Positions 17,676 through 27,530 of a stretch of DNA of 64,000 nucleotides are shown one piece after another. Both the position numbers and the translations under genes were made by a program. Below the pieces are notes generated by a model. That model searched no databases and was not told the origin of the DNA. It worked only from the letters and a program-made list of their open reading frames with translations. This DNA comes from Pararobbsia alpina. Its GTDB lineage: Bacteria > Pseudomonadota > Gammaproteobacteria > Burkholderiales > Burkholderiaceae. Positions within the stretch are counted from its first letter, which is position 1, and every line of letters begins with the position of its first letter. The stretch is taken from NCBI RefSeq assembly GCF_902859895.1, contig NZ_CADIKM010000006.1:1-64000 (forward strand), in the 5' to 3' direction.

Positions 17676-19376
17676 ATGAAAGTATCAAGTCGAAAGACTC
17701 GATCTGCGCTCTCCCACGCGCCGGACGACTGGTACGCCGTTGATTGGCGCCGGGTTGAACGGAACGTGAGGGGAATGCAGATTCGAATTGCGAAGGCGAC
17801 GCGGGAAAGCGACTGGCGCAGGGTGAAAGCCCTACAACGGATGCTGACTCGCACGTTGTCCGCGAAGCTGTATGCGGTACGACGTGTTACGCAAAACCAG
17901 GGTGCGCGAACGGCGGGAGTCGATCGCGAGCTATGGGATTCGCCAGAGAGCCGATGGCTTGCTATCGGCCAGTTGAAGCGACGCGGGTACAAGCCTCTGC
18001 CGTTACGGAGAGTCTTTATCCCGAAGGCCAACGGGAAGGAACGCCCTCTGGGCATTCCGACCATGCGGGACCGGGCGATGCAAGCCCTGTATCTGCTGGC
18101 CCTCGAGCCTGTGGCGGAGTCAACGAGCGACCCGAACTCTTATGGGTTCAGGAGTCATCGCTCGACGGCGGACGCCATGTCTCAGATTTTCGTGACCATG
18201 TCCAAACAGGCCTCGGCCCAATGGGTGCTGGAAGCGGATATCAAAGGTTGCTTCGACTACATCAACCATGACTGGTTGGAGCGCAATGTCCCGATGGACA
18301 CGGCGATTCTCCGGAAATGGTTGAAGGCTGGCCTGATTTATAAAGGTCAGTTGCTGGCGACGGAAGCCGGTACGCCACAGGGGGGCATCATTTCCCCGAC
18401 GCTGGCAAACGTGACGCTGAATGGGCTGGAACGAGAACTGGCTGCGCATCTCGATGCAAAACTGGGGATCACGAAGGCCAAGAAGCTGAAGGTGCATGTG
18501 GTGCGGTACGCGGACGATTTCGTGATTACCGGGGTCTCGCAAGAGATTCTGGAGCTCGAAGTCCGGCCTTGGGTGGAAGCCTTCCTTGCTGTTCGAGGAC
18601 TGCAACTCTCCGAGGAGAAAACGCGGATCACCCACATCGATCAAGGCTTCGACTTCTTGGGGTGGAATTTCCGGAAGTACCACGGAAAGCTACTCATCAA
18701 GCCGAGCAAGAAGAACGTGCAGACGTTCTATCGCAAGGTGGCGGAGGCAATCAGCGGTAACAAGACGGTAAGGCAGGAGGATCTGATCCGCTTGCTGAAT
18801 CCGATGCTACGAGGCTGGGCGCAGTACCACAGCAGCGTAGTTGCCAAGCAGGCGTACAGCCGCATGGAGCATCTGGTTTTTCAGAGGCTCTGGTGGTGGT
18901 CGAAGCGCCGCCACCCAAACAAGAAGGCCGATTGGGTGCGAAGAAAGTATTTCCACTCTGTTGGCAATCGCAATTGGGTGTTTGGTGTTCCTGTAGTGTG
19001 GCCCGATGGCGGCAGCCGGTTACTTGGTCTGTACCAAATCAGCGATATGCCGATCAGGCGACACCTCAAGATCAAAGGGGATTTTCATCCCTTTGATCCG
19101 TTGTGGGAGCAGTACGGCGAGCAACTGCGGCAACAGCGCATGGAGCACTCGATGCGCTACCGCACGCAGTGGGTGACGCTGTACATGTCGCAGGGCGGGT
19201 TGTGCGCGCTCTGTGGCTGCAAGCTAACGGACGAAACGGGTTGGCACGACCACCATCTGGTGTACCGGATGCATGGTGGGTCCGACCAGTTGTCCAACCG
19301 CGTGTTGCTCCATCCACACTGCCACCAACAGGTTCACGTTGGTAAACTTGTAGTAACTAAGCCGGTTCCGCACTAG
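17676..19376 (+). CDS. ltrA: group II intron-encoded reverse transcriptase/maturase with HNH domain
   Basis: This is a 566-residue multifunctional intron protein. The reverse transcriptase domain (about 60-350) includes the ADIKGCFDYINHDWL, GTPQGGIISPTLAN and VRYADDFVI motifs, with YADD at about 276-279 as the polymerase active site. The maturase X domain follows (about 380-450, LLNPMLRGWAQYH). A C-terminal HNH endonuclease (about 508-556) has CALC, HDHHLV and NRVLLHPHCHQQVH. All key residues are intact, so the intron is probably mobile. The start is backed by AGGAGA. The protein helps the intron fold, splice and retarget into DNA. Confidence 0.93.
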   Translation: MKVSSRKTRSALSHAPDDWYAVDWRRVERNVRGMQIRIAKATRESDWRRVKALQRMLTRTLSAKLYAVRRVTQNQGARTAGVDRELWDSPESRWLAIGQLKRRGYKPLPLRRVFIPKANGKERPLGIPTMRDRAMQALYLLALEPVAESTSDPNSYGFRSHRSTADAMSQIFVTMSKQASAQWVLEADIKGCFDYINHDWLERNVPMDTAILRKWLKAGLIYKGQLLATEAGTPQGGIISPTLANVTLNGLERELAAHLDAKLGITKAKKLKVHVVRYADDFVITGVSQEILELEVRPWVEAFLAVRGLQLSEEKTRITHIDQGFDFLGWNFRKYHGKLLIKPSKKNVQTFYRKVAEAISGNKTVRQEDLIRLLNPMLRGWAQYHSSVVAKQAYSRMEHLVFQRLWWWSKRRHPNKKADWVRRKYFHSVGNRNWVFGVPVVWPDGGSRLLGLYQISDMPIRRHLKIKGDFHPFDPLWEQYGEQLRQQRMEHSMRYRTQWVTLYMSQGGLCALCGCKLTDETGWHDHHLVYRMHGGSDQLSNRVLLHPHCHQQVHVGKLVVTKPVPH

Positions 19377-19397
19377 CGGAATCTTGTTTGTAGACTT

Positions 19398-19431
19398 GAG
19401 CTGTATGCGGGGAAACTCGCACGTACAGTTC
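19398..19431 (+). ncRNA. group II intron domain V
   Basis: A 34-nt hairpin begins GAGCTGTATGCGG, has a GAAA loop and returns through CGCACGTACAGTTC. It is the catalytic domain V found in all active group II introns. Domain VI follows directly. This fixes the strand and the 3' end of the intron. Confidence 0.85.
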
Positions 19432-19489
19432 TTAGGGGGCCCCTTTTTCCGAAAGGAAGGGGGGCTACCCTACTCCGGAACTGAAAGAC

Positions 19490-20594
19490 ATGGAAGCCGA
19501 ACGTCTGAATACGCTCGAAGCGACCCTTGCCGGCCTGCGCAAGCGCGCGGCCGAGCTTCGGGGGTATCTTTGACTACGATGTCAAAGAAGCGCGCCTGAA
19601 CGAAGTCAATAAAGAACTCGAAGACCCGAAGATCTGGGACGACTCCAAGCGCGCACAAACGCTCGGCAAGGAAAAGAAATTGCTCGAGGGCGTCGTGCAC
19701 GCACTGAGCTCGCTCGACGGCGATCTGCGCGACGCGGGCGACCTGTTCGAACTCGCCCGCGATGAGGACGACGAAGATACGCTGCTGGCCGTCGAGGCGG
19801 ACGTCGGCGGTGTCGACGCGCGCGTTGCGGACATGGAGTTCCGCCGGATGTTCAACAACCCGGCCGACCCGAACAACGCGTTCGTCGACATCCAGGCCGG
19901 CGCGGGCGGTACCGAAGCACAGGACTGGGCCGCGATGCTGCTGCGCCAGTACCTGCGCTACTGTGAACGCAAGGGTTTCAAGACGGAGATCCTCGAACAG
20001 TCGGATGGTGAAGTCGCTGGCATCAAGAGCGCGACGTTCAAGGTCGAGGGCGAGTACGCCTACGGCTTCCTGCGCAGCGAGACCGGTGTGCACCGGCTGG
20101 TACGCAAGTCGCCGTTCGATTCGTCGGGCGGCCGCCATACTTCGTTCTCGTCCGTGTTCGTTTATCCGGAGATCGACGATTCGATCGAGGTCGACATCAA
20201 CCCGGCTGATCTGCGCATCGATACCTATCGTGCATCGGGCGCCGGTGGACAGCACATCAACAAAACCGATTCGGCGGTGCGTATCACTCACTTGCCGACC
20301 AATATCGTGGTCCAGTGCCAGAACGATCGCTCGCAGCACCGGAACCGGGCCGAGGCGATGGCGATGCTCAAGTCGCGGCTCTATGAAGCCGAGATTCGTA
20401 AGCGCCAGGCCGAGCAGGACCGACTCGAATCGAGCAAGACCGATGTAGGCTGGGGCCACCAGATTCGTTCATACGTGCTCGACCAGAGCCGTATCAAGGA
20501 CCTGCGGACCAATGTCGAAATCAGCAACACGCGCTCGGTGCTCGATGGCGATCTCGACGATTTCATCAGTGCCAGTCTCAAACAAGGCGTCTAG
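19490..20594 (+). CDS. prfB: peptide chain release factor 2 (programmed +1 frameshift)
   Basis: RF2 is made from two frames: 27 codons from ATG 19490 (ending ELRGYL) to an in-frame TGA at 19571, then the +1 frame from 19572 ([12 protein letters not shown]) to 20594, 367 residues in all. The SPF anticodon-like tripeptide ([12 protein letters not shown]) and the GGQ peptidyl-hydrolysis motif ([11 protein letters not shown]) are present. RF2 releases protein chains at UGA and UAA and controls its own level through the frameshift. The group II intron ends 16 bases before the start codon, so little native leader remains. lysS follows about 80 bp downstream, the usual order in Burkholderiaceae. Confidence 0.95.
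19562..19574 (+). promoter_or_regulatory. RF2 autoregulatory +1 frameshift site
   Basis: The sequence GGGTATCTTTGAC preceded by further G residues matches the classical RF2 site: an internal Shine-Dalgarno-like G-rich element, the slippery CTT, then TGA and C. Low RF2 makes the ribosome pause at UGA and slip forward, restoring RF2 synthesis. Confidence 0.95.
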
Positions 20595-20675
20595 CCGGTT
20601 CCGCCCACCAAACGACGGGGTCCCCGGACCCCGACTGCCCGGGTCTCCCGACCCCCGACCGCGACACCCGTCACC

Positions 20676-22205
20676 ATGACCGATCAGAACACCCCACCCG
20701 CCGCCGAAGCCTCGCACGACGACAACCAGATCATCGCCGAGCGCCGCGAGAAACTTCAGGCGCTGCGTACGCACGGCAACGCCTATCCGAACGACTTCCG
20801 GCCGACACATCAGGCAGCCGATCTGCAAGCCACCTACGCCAACACCGACAAGGAAGCGCTTGAAGCCGCGCCGCTCGAAGTCGCGCTGGCCGGCCGGATG
20901 ATGCTCAAGCGGGTGATGGGCAAGGCCAGCTTCGCGACCGTCAAGGACGGTTCGGGCCCGATCCAGTTCTTCATCACGCCGGCGGATGTCGGCGAAGCGA
21001 CTTACGACGCGTTCAAGAAATGGGATCTCGGCGATATCGTCGCGGCGCGCGGCGTGCTGTTCCGGACCAATAAGGGTGAGCTCTCGGTGCGCTGCACCGA
21101 ATTGCGCCTGCTCTCGAAGGCGCTGCGTCCCCTGCCCGACAAGTTTCACGGCCTGTCCGACCAGGAAACCCGCTATCGCCAGCGCTATGTGGACCTGATC
21201 GTCACGCCGGAAACGCGGGAAACCTTTATCGCCCGGACCAAGGCGGTCTCATCGATTCGCCGCTTCATGGCGGATGCCGGCTTTCTTGAAGTCGAAACGC
21301 CGATGCTGCATCCGATTCCGGGCGGTGCCGCGGCCAAGCCCTTTGTGACGCACCACAATGCGCTCGACATGGAGATGTACCTGCGCATCGCGCCGGAGCT
21401 CTATCTGAAGCGGCTCGTGGTCGGCGGCTTCGAGCGCGTTTTCGAGATCAACCGCAATTTCCGCAATGAGGGGGTCTCGCCGCGCCACAACCCCGAGTTC
21501 ACGATGATGGAGTTCTACGCGGCCTACACCGACTATCGCTGGATCATGGACTTCACCGAAAGCGTGATCCGGCAGGCGGCAACGGACGCGCGCGGCAGTG
21601 CATCGATCGTGTACCAGGGCCGCGAACTCGATCTGAACAAGCCCTTCCATCGGCTCACGATCTGCCAGGCTATCCAGAAATACGCACCCGAGTACACCGA
21701 CGCGCAGCTGGCGGATATCGCCTTCCTGAAGTCCGAACTCAAGAAGTTTGGCGTGAATACCGCGGATGCGGCGTTCCTGAACGCCGGCGCCGGTGCGCTG
21801 CAGCTGGCCCTGTTCGAGGAAACCGCTGAATCGCAACTGTGGGAGCCGACCTTCATCGTCGACTATCCCATTGAAGTTTCGCCACTCGCTCGTGCTTCCG
21901 ACACCCAGCCGGGCATCACCGAGCGCTTCGAGCTCTTCATCACGGGCCGCGAGATCGCCAACGGATTCTCCGAACTCAACGACCCCGAAGACCAGGCTGC
22001 GCGTTTCAAGGCGCAGGTCGAGCAGAAGGATGCGGGCGACGAAGAGGCCATGTTCTATGACGCCGACTACATCCGCGCACTCGAGTACGGCATGCCCCCG
22101 GCGGGCGGCTGCGGGATCGGCATCGACCGTCTCGTGATGTTGCTGACCGACAGCGCGAGCATCCGCGATGTGATTCTTTTTCCGCATCTGCGCAAGGAAG
22201 AGTGA
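20676..22205 (+). CDS. lysS: lysyl-tRNA synthetase, class II
   Basis: The 509-residue product has the class II lysyl-tRNA synthetase layout. An N-terminal OB-fold anticodon-binding domain (about 60-170, [22 protein letters not shown]) is followed by a catalytic domain with motif 2 ([20 protein letters not shown]) and motif 3 ([12 protein letters not shown]). It charges tRNA-Lys in the cytoplasm. It lies downstream of prfB on the same strand and ends at an intrinsic terminator. The length is normal and no damage is seen. Confidence 0.97.
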   Translation: MTDQNTPPAAEASHDDNQIIAERREKLQALRTHGNAYPNDFRPTHQAADLQATYANTDKEALEAAPLEVALAGRMMLKRVMGKASFATVKDGSGPIQFFITPADVGEATYDAFKKWDLGDIVAARGVLFRTNKGELSVRCTELRLLSKALRPLPDKFHGLSDQETRYRQRYVDLIVTPETRETFIARTKAVSSIRRFMADAGFLEVETPMLHPIPGGAAAKPFVTHHNALDMEMYLRIAPELYLKRLVVGGFERVFEINRNFRNEGVSPRHNPEFTMMEFYAAYTDYRWIMDFTESVIRQAATDARGSASIVYQGRELDLNKPFHRLTICQAIQKYAPEYTDAQLADIAFLKSELKKFGVNTADAAFLNAGAGALQLALFEETAESQLWEPTFIVDYPIEVSPLARASDTQPGITERFELFITGREIANGFSELNDPEDQAARFKAQVEQKDAGDEEAMFYDADYIRALEYGMPPAGGCGIGIDRLVMLLTDSASIRDVILFPHLRKEE

Positions 22206-22232
22206 GTCGCGCACGACTCTTGGAAAGCCCCG

Positions 22233-22258
22233 CGCCGCGATCTAATCGCGGCGTTTTT
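22233..22258 (+). terminator. intrinsic terminator after lysS
   Basis: Perfect nine-base arms CGCCGCGAT (22233-22241) and ATCGCGGCG (22245-22253) are followed by five T. It ends the prfB-lysS unit. Confidence 0.9.
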
Positions 22259-22390
22259 CTTTATACATTCAACTCCTTAGGCCGACGTTTGAAGGGAGCA
22301 CTTCATCCATGAAAAAATATTTAATGTTACAGCTTACTTTCAGGGTTTCCGCTATATGGCGCAGTGCAGTATCTCCATATAATGAGTTGC

Positions 22391-22882
22391 ATGAAACTAC
22401 ACGAACAACGATTCGGGTTCCTCGTGACTGATGTTGGCCGTCTGGTCGGCAAACTCTTCGACCAGCGCGCAAAGCACGTGTTGAGCCTCACCTGCGCCCA
22501 GTGCCGCGTGCTCGCTTACCTGGCTCATAACGACGGGATCAACCAGGCGACGCTTGCCGACCTGCTCGACGTGACGCCGATCGCCATCGCGCGCCTGCTC
22601 GACCGCATGGCGGAACGCGGCTGGATCGAACGTACCGATCATCCAACCGATCGCCGTGCGCACCAGCTGCGCCTGACAGCCAAGGCATACGCAACGCTTG
22701 ATGCGGCGCACCATGTCGGCGACGGTGTGCGCGACGAAGCACTGGCCGGGTTGTCGGACGATGAAGTCATCCAGTTGATGCAGCTGCTGCGCAAGGTTCG
22801 TTCGAACCTGAGCGACCGCCTCGATACCGTCACGCTCGATACCGCCACGCACGACACACCTTTGCAGGAACGGGCTGCCTGA
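22391..22882 (+). CDS. MarR family transcriptional regulator
   Basis: A protein of about 163 residues with a MarR winged helix-turn-helix. The helix pattern includes TCAQCRVLAYLAHNDGINQATLADLLDVTPIAIARLLDRM, followed by the wing ERTDHPTDRRAHQLRLTAKA. MarR proteins bind DNA as dimers and release on ligand binding. The ligand and targets are unknown. The start may be 22382 or 22391. A TATAAT lies at about 22376, so close to the start that the mRNA could be leaderless or nearly so. No efflux or enzyme gene is adjacent. Confidence 0.85.
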   Translation: MKLHEQRFGFLVTDVGRLVGKLFDQRAKHVLSLTCAQCRVLAYLAHNDGINQATLADLLDVTPIAIARLLDRMAERGWIERTDHPTDRRAHQLRLTAKAYATLDAAHHVGDGVRDEALAGLSDDEVIQLMQLLRKVRSNLSDRLDTVTLDTATHDTPLQERAA

Positions 22883-22949
22883 GGCGCTTCGCGCCTCGAC
22901 GAGATACCCCGGCCGATTGTCCGATCCTCCAGCAAGCTGCCTTTTCGCT

Positions 22950-23422
22950 TTCAGTTACCCCTTCGTTTTTCCAGACTTCTTCGCCTGCTCCCGTCCGCGT
23001 TTCAGTCGGGGCCACTCCAACTGTGTCGTCCCCGCCACGCTTGTCCAGCCGCCATCTCCTGGCGAGTCGTAGCCGCAACGAAGCTATTGCGCCTCATGCG
23101 GCACGATAGCGTCGATTGAACAAATCAAAGTCGAAGGCCATGGCACCGGAATCGGTGCTGTCGGGGGAGCCGTCGCCGGCGGTGTGGTCGGCAATCAGTT
23201 TGGAGGCGGGGGGGGCCGCACGGCGATGACGGTACTCGGCGTCGTCGGCGGCGACGGCCTCGCAGGTGACGAGGTCGAGAAGAAGGTCCGCAGCAGCACG
23301 CAATATCGCGTGTACGTGCACACCGAGGACGGCCGCACGCACTACTTCACCTATCGGAGCCGCTGCCGTTTCGTAACGGCGATCGTGTGAGGGTTCAGAA
23401 CGGCATGCTGGTCGGCGGATGA
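22950..23422 (+). pseudogene. broken glycine-zipper 2TM outer-membrane protein gene
   Basis: Three reading frames in succession give parts of one protein. First comes a Pro/Ser-rich linker (about 22970-23070). Then SYCASCGTIASIEQIKVEG and a glycine-zipper run (GTGIGAVGGAVAGGVVGNQF) lead on to VEKKVRSSTQYRVYVHTEDG (about 23080-23355). After a one-base shift near 23355, PFRNGDRVRVQNGMLVGG runs to a TGA at 23420-23422. No start with a signal peptide is intact. The intact family consists of SlyB/Rick17kDa-like glycine-zipper proteins. At least two frameshifts are needed to restore it, so it is almost certainly dead. Confidence 0.7.
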
Positions 23423-23467
23423 TCGTTCCGAAGGAGGATCGGGGTGAAGGTCGATCGCTTGCAGCGA

Positions 23468-23665
23468 TCAGTAATCCGAATCCTCGATCCAGGCGGCCTG
23501 GATCGCCTCGAGGATCTTTTCGTTCGAGCGATCGTGCGCATCGTCAAAGCCGGGCAACTCGATCACCCAACGATGCAGGTCCGTGAAACGGACATACTGC
23601 GGATCAATATCGGGATGCGCCTCGGTCAGCGCCATTGCAATATCCTGCACATCGGTCCATTTCAT
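23468..23665 (-). CDS. iscX: Fe-S cluster assembly protein IscX
   Basis: The 65-residue product starts MKWTDVQDIAMALTEAHPDI and ends IQAAWIEDSDY, matching IscX over its whole length. IscX binds IscS and iron and tunes cluster assembly as an iron-dependent regulator. It is the last gene of the isc operon, ten bases after fdx. The acidic C-terminal tail for iron binding is intact. Confidence 0.95.
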   Translation of the reverse strand: MKWTDVQDIAMALTEAHPDIDPQYVRFTDLHRWVIELPGFDDAHDRSNEKILEAIQAAWIEDSDY

Positions 23666-23675
23666 CGCGTCTTCC

Positions 23676-24017
23676 TCAATGGTTCTCTTTGGCGTGATTG
23701 ATCGTATAGCGCGGAATCTCGACGACAAACTCGCCATTGACCGGCATGCGTGCCTGGCATGAGAGCCGCGAAGTCGGCTCGAGGCCCCAGGCCTTGTCGA
23801 GCAGGTCTTCCTCGTTGTCGCTCGCGTCGGCGAGTTCATCGAAACCTTCGCGCACGATCACATGACAGGTCGTGCACGCACAAGATTTCTCGCAGGCATG
23901 CTCGATTTCGATGCCATGGTCGAGTAGCACGTCACACACGCTCTTGCCGGCTTCGGCATCGATCACCGCACCGTCCGGGCACAGCTCACCATGAGGTAAC
24001 ACTACGAGTTGAGGCAT
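23676..24017 (-). CDS. fdx: [2Fe-2S] ferredoxin of the isc system
   Basis: A 113-residue adrenodoxin-type ferredoxin with ligands Cys42, Cys48, Cys51 and Cys87 in the C-X5-C-X2-C ... C pattern (HACEKSCACTTC). It supplies electrons for cluster building on IscU. It lies between hscA and iscX. The gap of about 180 bp to hscA is longer than elsewhere in the operon and shows no other gene. Confidence 0.95.
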   Translation of the reverse strand: MPQLVVLPHGELCPDGAVIDAEAGKSVCDVLLDHGIEIEHACEKSCACTTCHVIVREGFDELADASDNEEDLLDKAWGLEPTSRLSCQARMPVNGEFVVEIPRYTINHAKENH

Positions 24018-24196
24018 ATTCGAGTCAATCGGTTAAGCGCATAGCGGGCCCAAGGCCTGTGTGCGGAGTTCGTTAAGGGCGCTGCGCGTACCGCAGTCCG
24101 TCCGGGGCGGGCATCTGAAGCGCTCGCATCCATTCGTGACTCAGACCGTTGCGCCGATCGGTGCGGCCGGCGGCCCGATGGTCGCCAGGCCGCACG

Positions 24197-26071
24197 TTAC
24201 AGTTCACTGAGTTTCTTGCCAGTGAGGGCCTTGCGAATGCCCTTGTCCATCCGGCGCGCGGCGAATTCGTCGGTCGCCTGCGCGAGCGCCTCGATGCGCT
24301 GCTTGATCGTGTCCGCCTCGGCCGCCGCCGAGGCTCGCACGGTCCTCAGTCCTCCAATGATTCTATCGATGTCCGCGCGTTCGGTCTCGTCGAGCAACTC
24401 GCCGTCAACGGCCAGCGCCGCATCGGTGGCCTCGAGGATACGGTCGGCCTCGACCTGTTCCTCGCGCAGCGCACGCGCCTTCATATCGGTCGCCGCGGAC
24501 GCGAAGCCCGCTTCGAGCATCTTCGCCACTTCGTCGTCGGCCAGTCCGTATGAGGGCTTCACGACAATCGAAGCCTCGACACCCGAATGCATCTCACGTG
24601 CCGACACCGAGAGCAACCCGTCCGCATCGACCTGATAGGTCACGCGAATTCGGGCGGCGCCGGCGACCATCGGCGGAATGCCGCGCAGTTCGAAGCGCGC
24701 GAGCGAACGGCAATCGCTTGCGAGTTCGCGCTCGCCCTGCAGCACATGAATCGCGATCGCCGACTGGCCGTCCTTGAACGTCGTGAACTCCTGTGCGCGC
24801 GCAACCGGGATCGTCGAATTGCGCGGAATAATCTTCTCGACCAGGCCGCCCATCGTTTCGACACCGAGCGAAAGCGGAATGACGTCGAGAAGCAGCCAGT
24901 CGTCATCGTCCTCGCCGCGACGATTGCCGGCGAGCAGATCCGCCTGGATCGCGGCACCGAGGGCGACCACCTGGTCTGGATCGATATCGAGATAAGGGGG
25001 CCGACCGAACAGAACCTCGACCTCGCGGCGGATCTGCCGCATCCGCGTCGCCCCGCCCACCAGCACGACACCCTGGACCTCGTCGGCCGCCAGCTTGGCA
25101 TCGCGCAGTGCCCGGCGCGTCTGCGTCAGGGTGCGTTGCACCAGTGGCACGCTGAGCTTGGCAAAATCCGATTCGGTGACCGTCGCCTGGAGGCGTTCGC
25201 CATTCGCGAGGGTCACGTCGAGCGCGGCCTGATCGTTCGTTGAAAGACTTTCCTTGAGCACGCGCACATGATCGAGCACGAGCCGCACGTCTTCGGGCGT
25301 CAGGCCGCAGGCACCGGTCGTCGCGAGCAGATGCGTGTAGAGCGCCTGATCGAAGTCGTCGCCGCCGAGTGCCGAGTCGCCGCCGGTGGCGAGCACCTCG
25401 AAAACACCCCGCGTGAGACGCAGGATCGAGACGTCGAACGTTCCGCCACCGAGGTCATACACGACATAGACACCTTCGGCGCCGCTGTCGAGCCCGTAGG
25501 CGATCGCCGCCGCGGTCGGTTCGTTGAGCAGCCGCAGCACGTTGAGGCCGGCAAGCTTGGCCGCGTCCTTGGTCGCCTGCCGCTGCGCTTCATCGAAATA
25601 CGCGGGAACCGTGATCACGGCGCCGACCAGATCGTCGCCCAGCGTGTCTTCGGCGCGCTGACGCAGCGTCGCCAGAATTTCGGCCGAGACTTCGACCGGG
25701 CTCTTGACGCCGTCGACGGTCGAGATCTGGACCATGCCCGGCGCATCGACAAAATCATAAGGCGCGTTCGCGGCGCCTTCGACCTCGGTCTTGCCGCGCC
25801 CCATGAAGCGCTTGACCGAGACAATGGTGTTCCTCGGGTCGCTCGCGGCGTCGGCCTTCGCCGTCGCGCCGATCTTGCGGCCCCCCTTGGGCAGATAACG
25901 CACGACCGACGGCAGCAATACTGCGCCATCCTCATCGGGCAAGGCCTCCGGGATGCTGTTGCGCACCGAGGCGACCAGCGAGTTCGTCGTGCCGAGATCG
26001 ATCCCGACAGCAAGCCGACGCTGGTGGGGCGCCGGGGCCATCCCCGGTTCTGAAATTTGCAGTAAAGCCAT
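24197..26071 (-). CDS. hscA: Fe-S assembly Hsp70 chaperone HscA
   Basis: The 624-residue Hsp70 starts with the ATPase motif [13 protein letters not shown]. It has [21 protein letters not shown], the phosphate loop [10 protein letters not shown], and [13 protein letters not shown]. The substrate-binding domain begins near residue 390 ([14 protein letters not shown]). With HscB it acts on IscU at the LPPVK motif and speeds cluster transfer. It follows hscB by 11 bases in the operon. It lacks the charged EEVD-like tail of general DnaK, as expected. Confidence 0.96.
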   Translation of the reverse strand: MALLQISEPGMAPAPHQRRLAVGIDLGTTNSLVASVRNSIPEALPDEDGAVLLPSVVRYLPKGGRKIGATAKADAASDPRNTIVSVKRFMGRGKTEVEGAANAPYDFVDAPGMVQISTVDGVKSPVEVSAEILATLRQRAEDTLGDDLVGAVITVPAYFDEAQRQATKDAAKLAGLNVLRLLNEPTAAAIAYGLDSGAEGVYVVYDLGGGTFDVSILRLTRGVFEVLATGGDSALGGDDFDQALYTHLLATTGACGLTPEDVRLVLDHVRVLKESLSTNDQAALDVTLANGERLQATVTESDFAKLSVPLVQRTLTQTRRALRDAKLAADEVQGVVLVGGATRMRQIRREVEVLFGRPPYLDIDPDQVVALGAAIQADLLAGNRRGEDDDDWLLLDVIPLSLGVETMGGLVEKIIPRNSTIPVARAQEFTTFKDGQSAIAIHVLQGERELASDCRSLARFELRGIPPMVAGAARIRVTYQVDADGLLSVSAREMHSGVEASIVVKPSYGLADDEVAKMLEAGFASAATDMKARALREEQVEADRILEATDAALAVDGELLDETERADIDRIIGGLRTVRASAAAEADTIKQRIEALAQATDEFAARRMDKGIRKALTGKKLSEL

Positions 26072-26082
26072 AGTAATGGGGT

Positions 26083-26604
26083 CTAGTGATCGAGGCGCTC
26101 AATCTGCGTGTTCACGTCTTCCGACACGCGCTCGATGAACATCAATTGCCGTACCGCTTCGGCCGCACCCTGGTCGGCACGGCTGTCCAGCAAGGCAGCA
26201 AGCTTGTCGAAGCGCACTCGCGCATCGTCGCGCAACTCGCGGCCGAGCGCTTCGAGTTCGGACAGGTTGCGCGAACCGGCGGCATCCTCGATACGCTCGC
26301 GCCACTCCATCTGCTGCATGAGGAAGGCGGGCTCCATCGCCGTATTGTTTTCCGCCTGGACATCGATGCCGCGCAAATGCAGCAAGTAGATCGCGCGCTT
26401 GAGCGGCTGCTTGAGTGTCTGATAGGCGTCGTTCGCCTGGCTTGCCCATTGCATTGCCACACGCTTTTGCGCCTCGCCCGCCGCCGCGAAGCGATCGGGG
26501 TGCACCTGGGCCTGCACGGCGCGGTACGCATCGTCCAGTGCGCGCGCATCGACCGCAAAGCGCTGAGGCAGTTGAAACAGGTCGAAATGATCAGCTGGCA
26601 ACAT
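26083..26604 (-). CDS. hscB: Fe-S assembly J-protein HscB
   Basis: A 173-residue co-chaperone with an N-terminal J domain ([13 protein letters not shown], then [10 protein letters not shown] with the HPD motif) and a C-terminal helical IscU-binding domain (about 85-170). It brings IscU to HscA and stimulates its ATPase. It sits between iscA and hscA as in other proteobacteria. Confidence 0.95.
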   Translation of the reverse strand: MLPADHFDLFQLPQRFAVDARALDDAYRAVQAQVHPDRFAAAGEAQKRVAMQWASQANDAYQTLKQPLKRAIYLLHLRGIDVQAENNTAMEPAFLMQQMEWRERIEDAAGSRNLSELEALGRELRDDARVRFDKLAALLDSRADQGAAEAVRQLMFIERVSEDVNTQIERLDH

Positions 26605-26687
26605 GATGGAGATTCTTCAAACAGCTAAATTCAAACGCCCAAACAAAAAGGCGGCAGCAGCCGCCTTCCCTGGCGAGCGCGTCGAAA

Positions 26688-27011
26688 TCAGACGCGGAAC
26701 GACTCGCCGCAACCGCACTCGTCCTTGACGTTCGGGTTGTTGAACTTGAAACCCTCGTTCAATCCTTCACGCGCAAAGTCGAGCTCCGTACCGTCGATAT
26801 AGGCGAGGCTTTTCGGGTCGACGATGACTTTCACCCCGAAACTCTCGAACACCTCGTCGTGCGAGTCCAGCTCGTCGACATATTCGAGCTTGTACGCGAG
26901 CCCCGAGCAACCCGTCGTGCGTACGCCGAGTCGCAATCCCAAGCCCTTGCCGCGGCGGGTGAGGAATTTCTGGACGTGCTTCGCAGCCTTTTCAGTCAAT
27001 GTGATCGACAT
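26688..27011 (-). CDS. iscA: A-type iron-sulfur carrier IscA
   Basis: The 107-residue product [20 protein letters not shown]... has the A-type cysteines at TTGCSG (Cys35) and ECGCG (Cys99, Cys101). It receives or carries clusters or iron for [4Fe-4S] targets. I chose the start at 27011 because the longer open frame upstream belongs to iscU read in another frame. It follows iscU by 20 bases. Confidence 0.95.
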   Translation of the reverse strand: MSITLTEKAAKHVQKFLTRRGKGLGLRLGVRTTGCSGLAYKLEYVDELDSHDEVFESFGVKVIVDPKSLAYIDGTELDFAREGLNEGFKFNNPNVKDECGCGESFRV

Positions 27012-27031
27012 AGTCAAACCCGATACCCGTA

Positions 27032-27436
27032 TTACGCCGCGTCGGCCTTGGCCGCCACGTTGTGACGTTCCTTGTAGTCGGCCACCGCTGCCTTGATGGC
27101 GTCTTCCGCCAGGATCGAACAGTGGATCTTGACCGGCGGCAGCGCGAGCTCCTCGGCGATCTGTGTATTCCTGATCGACAGCGCTTCGTCGAGTGTCTTG
27201 CCCTTGACCCATTCCGTCACGAGCGAGCTCGAGGCAATCGCCGAGCCGCAGCCGTACGTCTTGAACTTCGCATCTTCGATCACACCGTCCGCGCCTACGC
27301 GAATCTGCAGCTTCATCACGTCGCCACACGCCGGCGCACCCACCATGCCGGTGCCGACCGCATCGTCGTCCTTCGAGAAGGAACCGACGTTGCGCGGGTT
27401 TTCGTAGTGATCAAGTACTTTGTCGCTGTATGCCAT
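27032..27436 (-). CDS. iscU: Fe-S cluster scaffold IscU
   Basis: The 134-residue scaffold has ligands Cys37 (with Asp39), Cys63 and Cys106, and His105 beside it. The LPPVK motif for HscA binding lies at 99-103. It starts [20 protein letters not shown] as in orthologues. Clusters are built on it from IscS sulfur. It lies about 95 bases after iscS. Confidence 0.96.
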   Translation of the reverse strand: MAYSDKVLDHYENPRNVGSFSKDDDAVGTGMVGAPACGDVMKLQIRVGADGVIEDAKFKTYGCGSAIASSSLVTEWVKGKTLDEALSIRNTQIAEELALPPVKIHCSILAEDAIKAAVADYKERHNVAAKADAA

Positions 27437-27530
27437 TTGAAGACTCCTGAATTCGGTTATATCAATTGGACCGGCTAGGATCGTCCGCGGCGAGTATGAA
27501 CCAACAGTTCGGCGCGGGCGCTCGACAAAC

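Larger units (their letters stand above)
16619..19473 (+). mobile_element. group II intron in the prfB leader
   Basis: The element holds a group II reverse transcriptase and, downstream of it, a recognisable domain V (19398-19431) and domain VI hairpin (about 19433-19468) with a bulged A in GGCTACCCT. The 3' end is placed after the AC of CTACCCTAC (19473). The 5' end is placed at GTGCGAC (16619), which fits the GUGYG rule, but it is uncertain; another GTGTG occurs at 16953. RNA-like hairpins lie at 16858-16881 (GTCAGCGG/CCGCTGAC) and at GAGCGAAAGCTC (16940-16951), which favours the longer version. The 3' exon starts 16 bases before the prfB ATG. Confidence 0.75.

Noticed and set aside
22950-23422. 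Programmed frameshifting in the glycine-zipper gene
   Set aside because: No slippery sequence is found at either shift and the start is lost as well, so decay is simpler.
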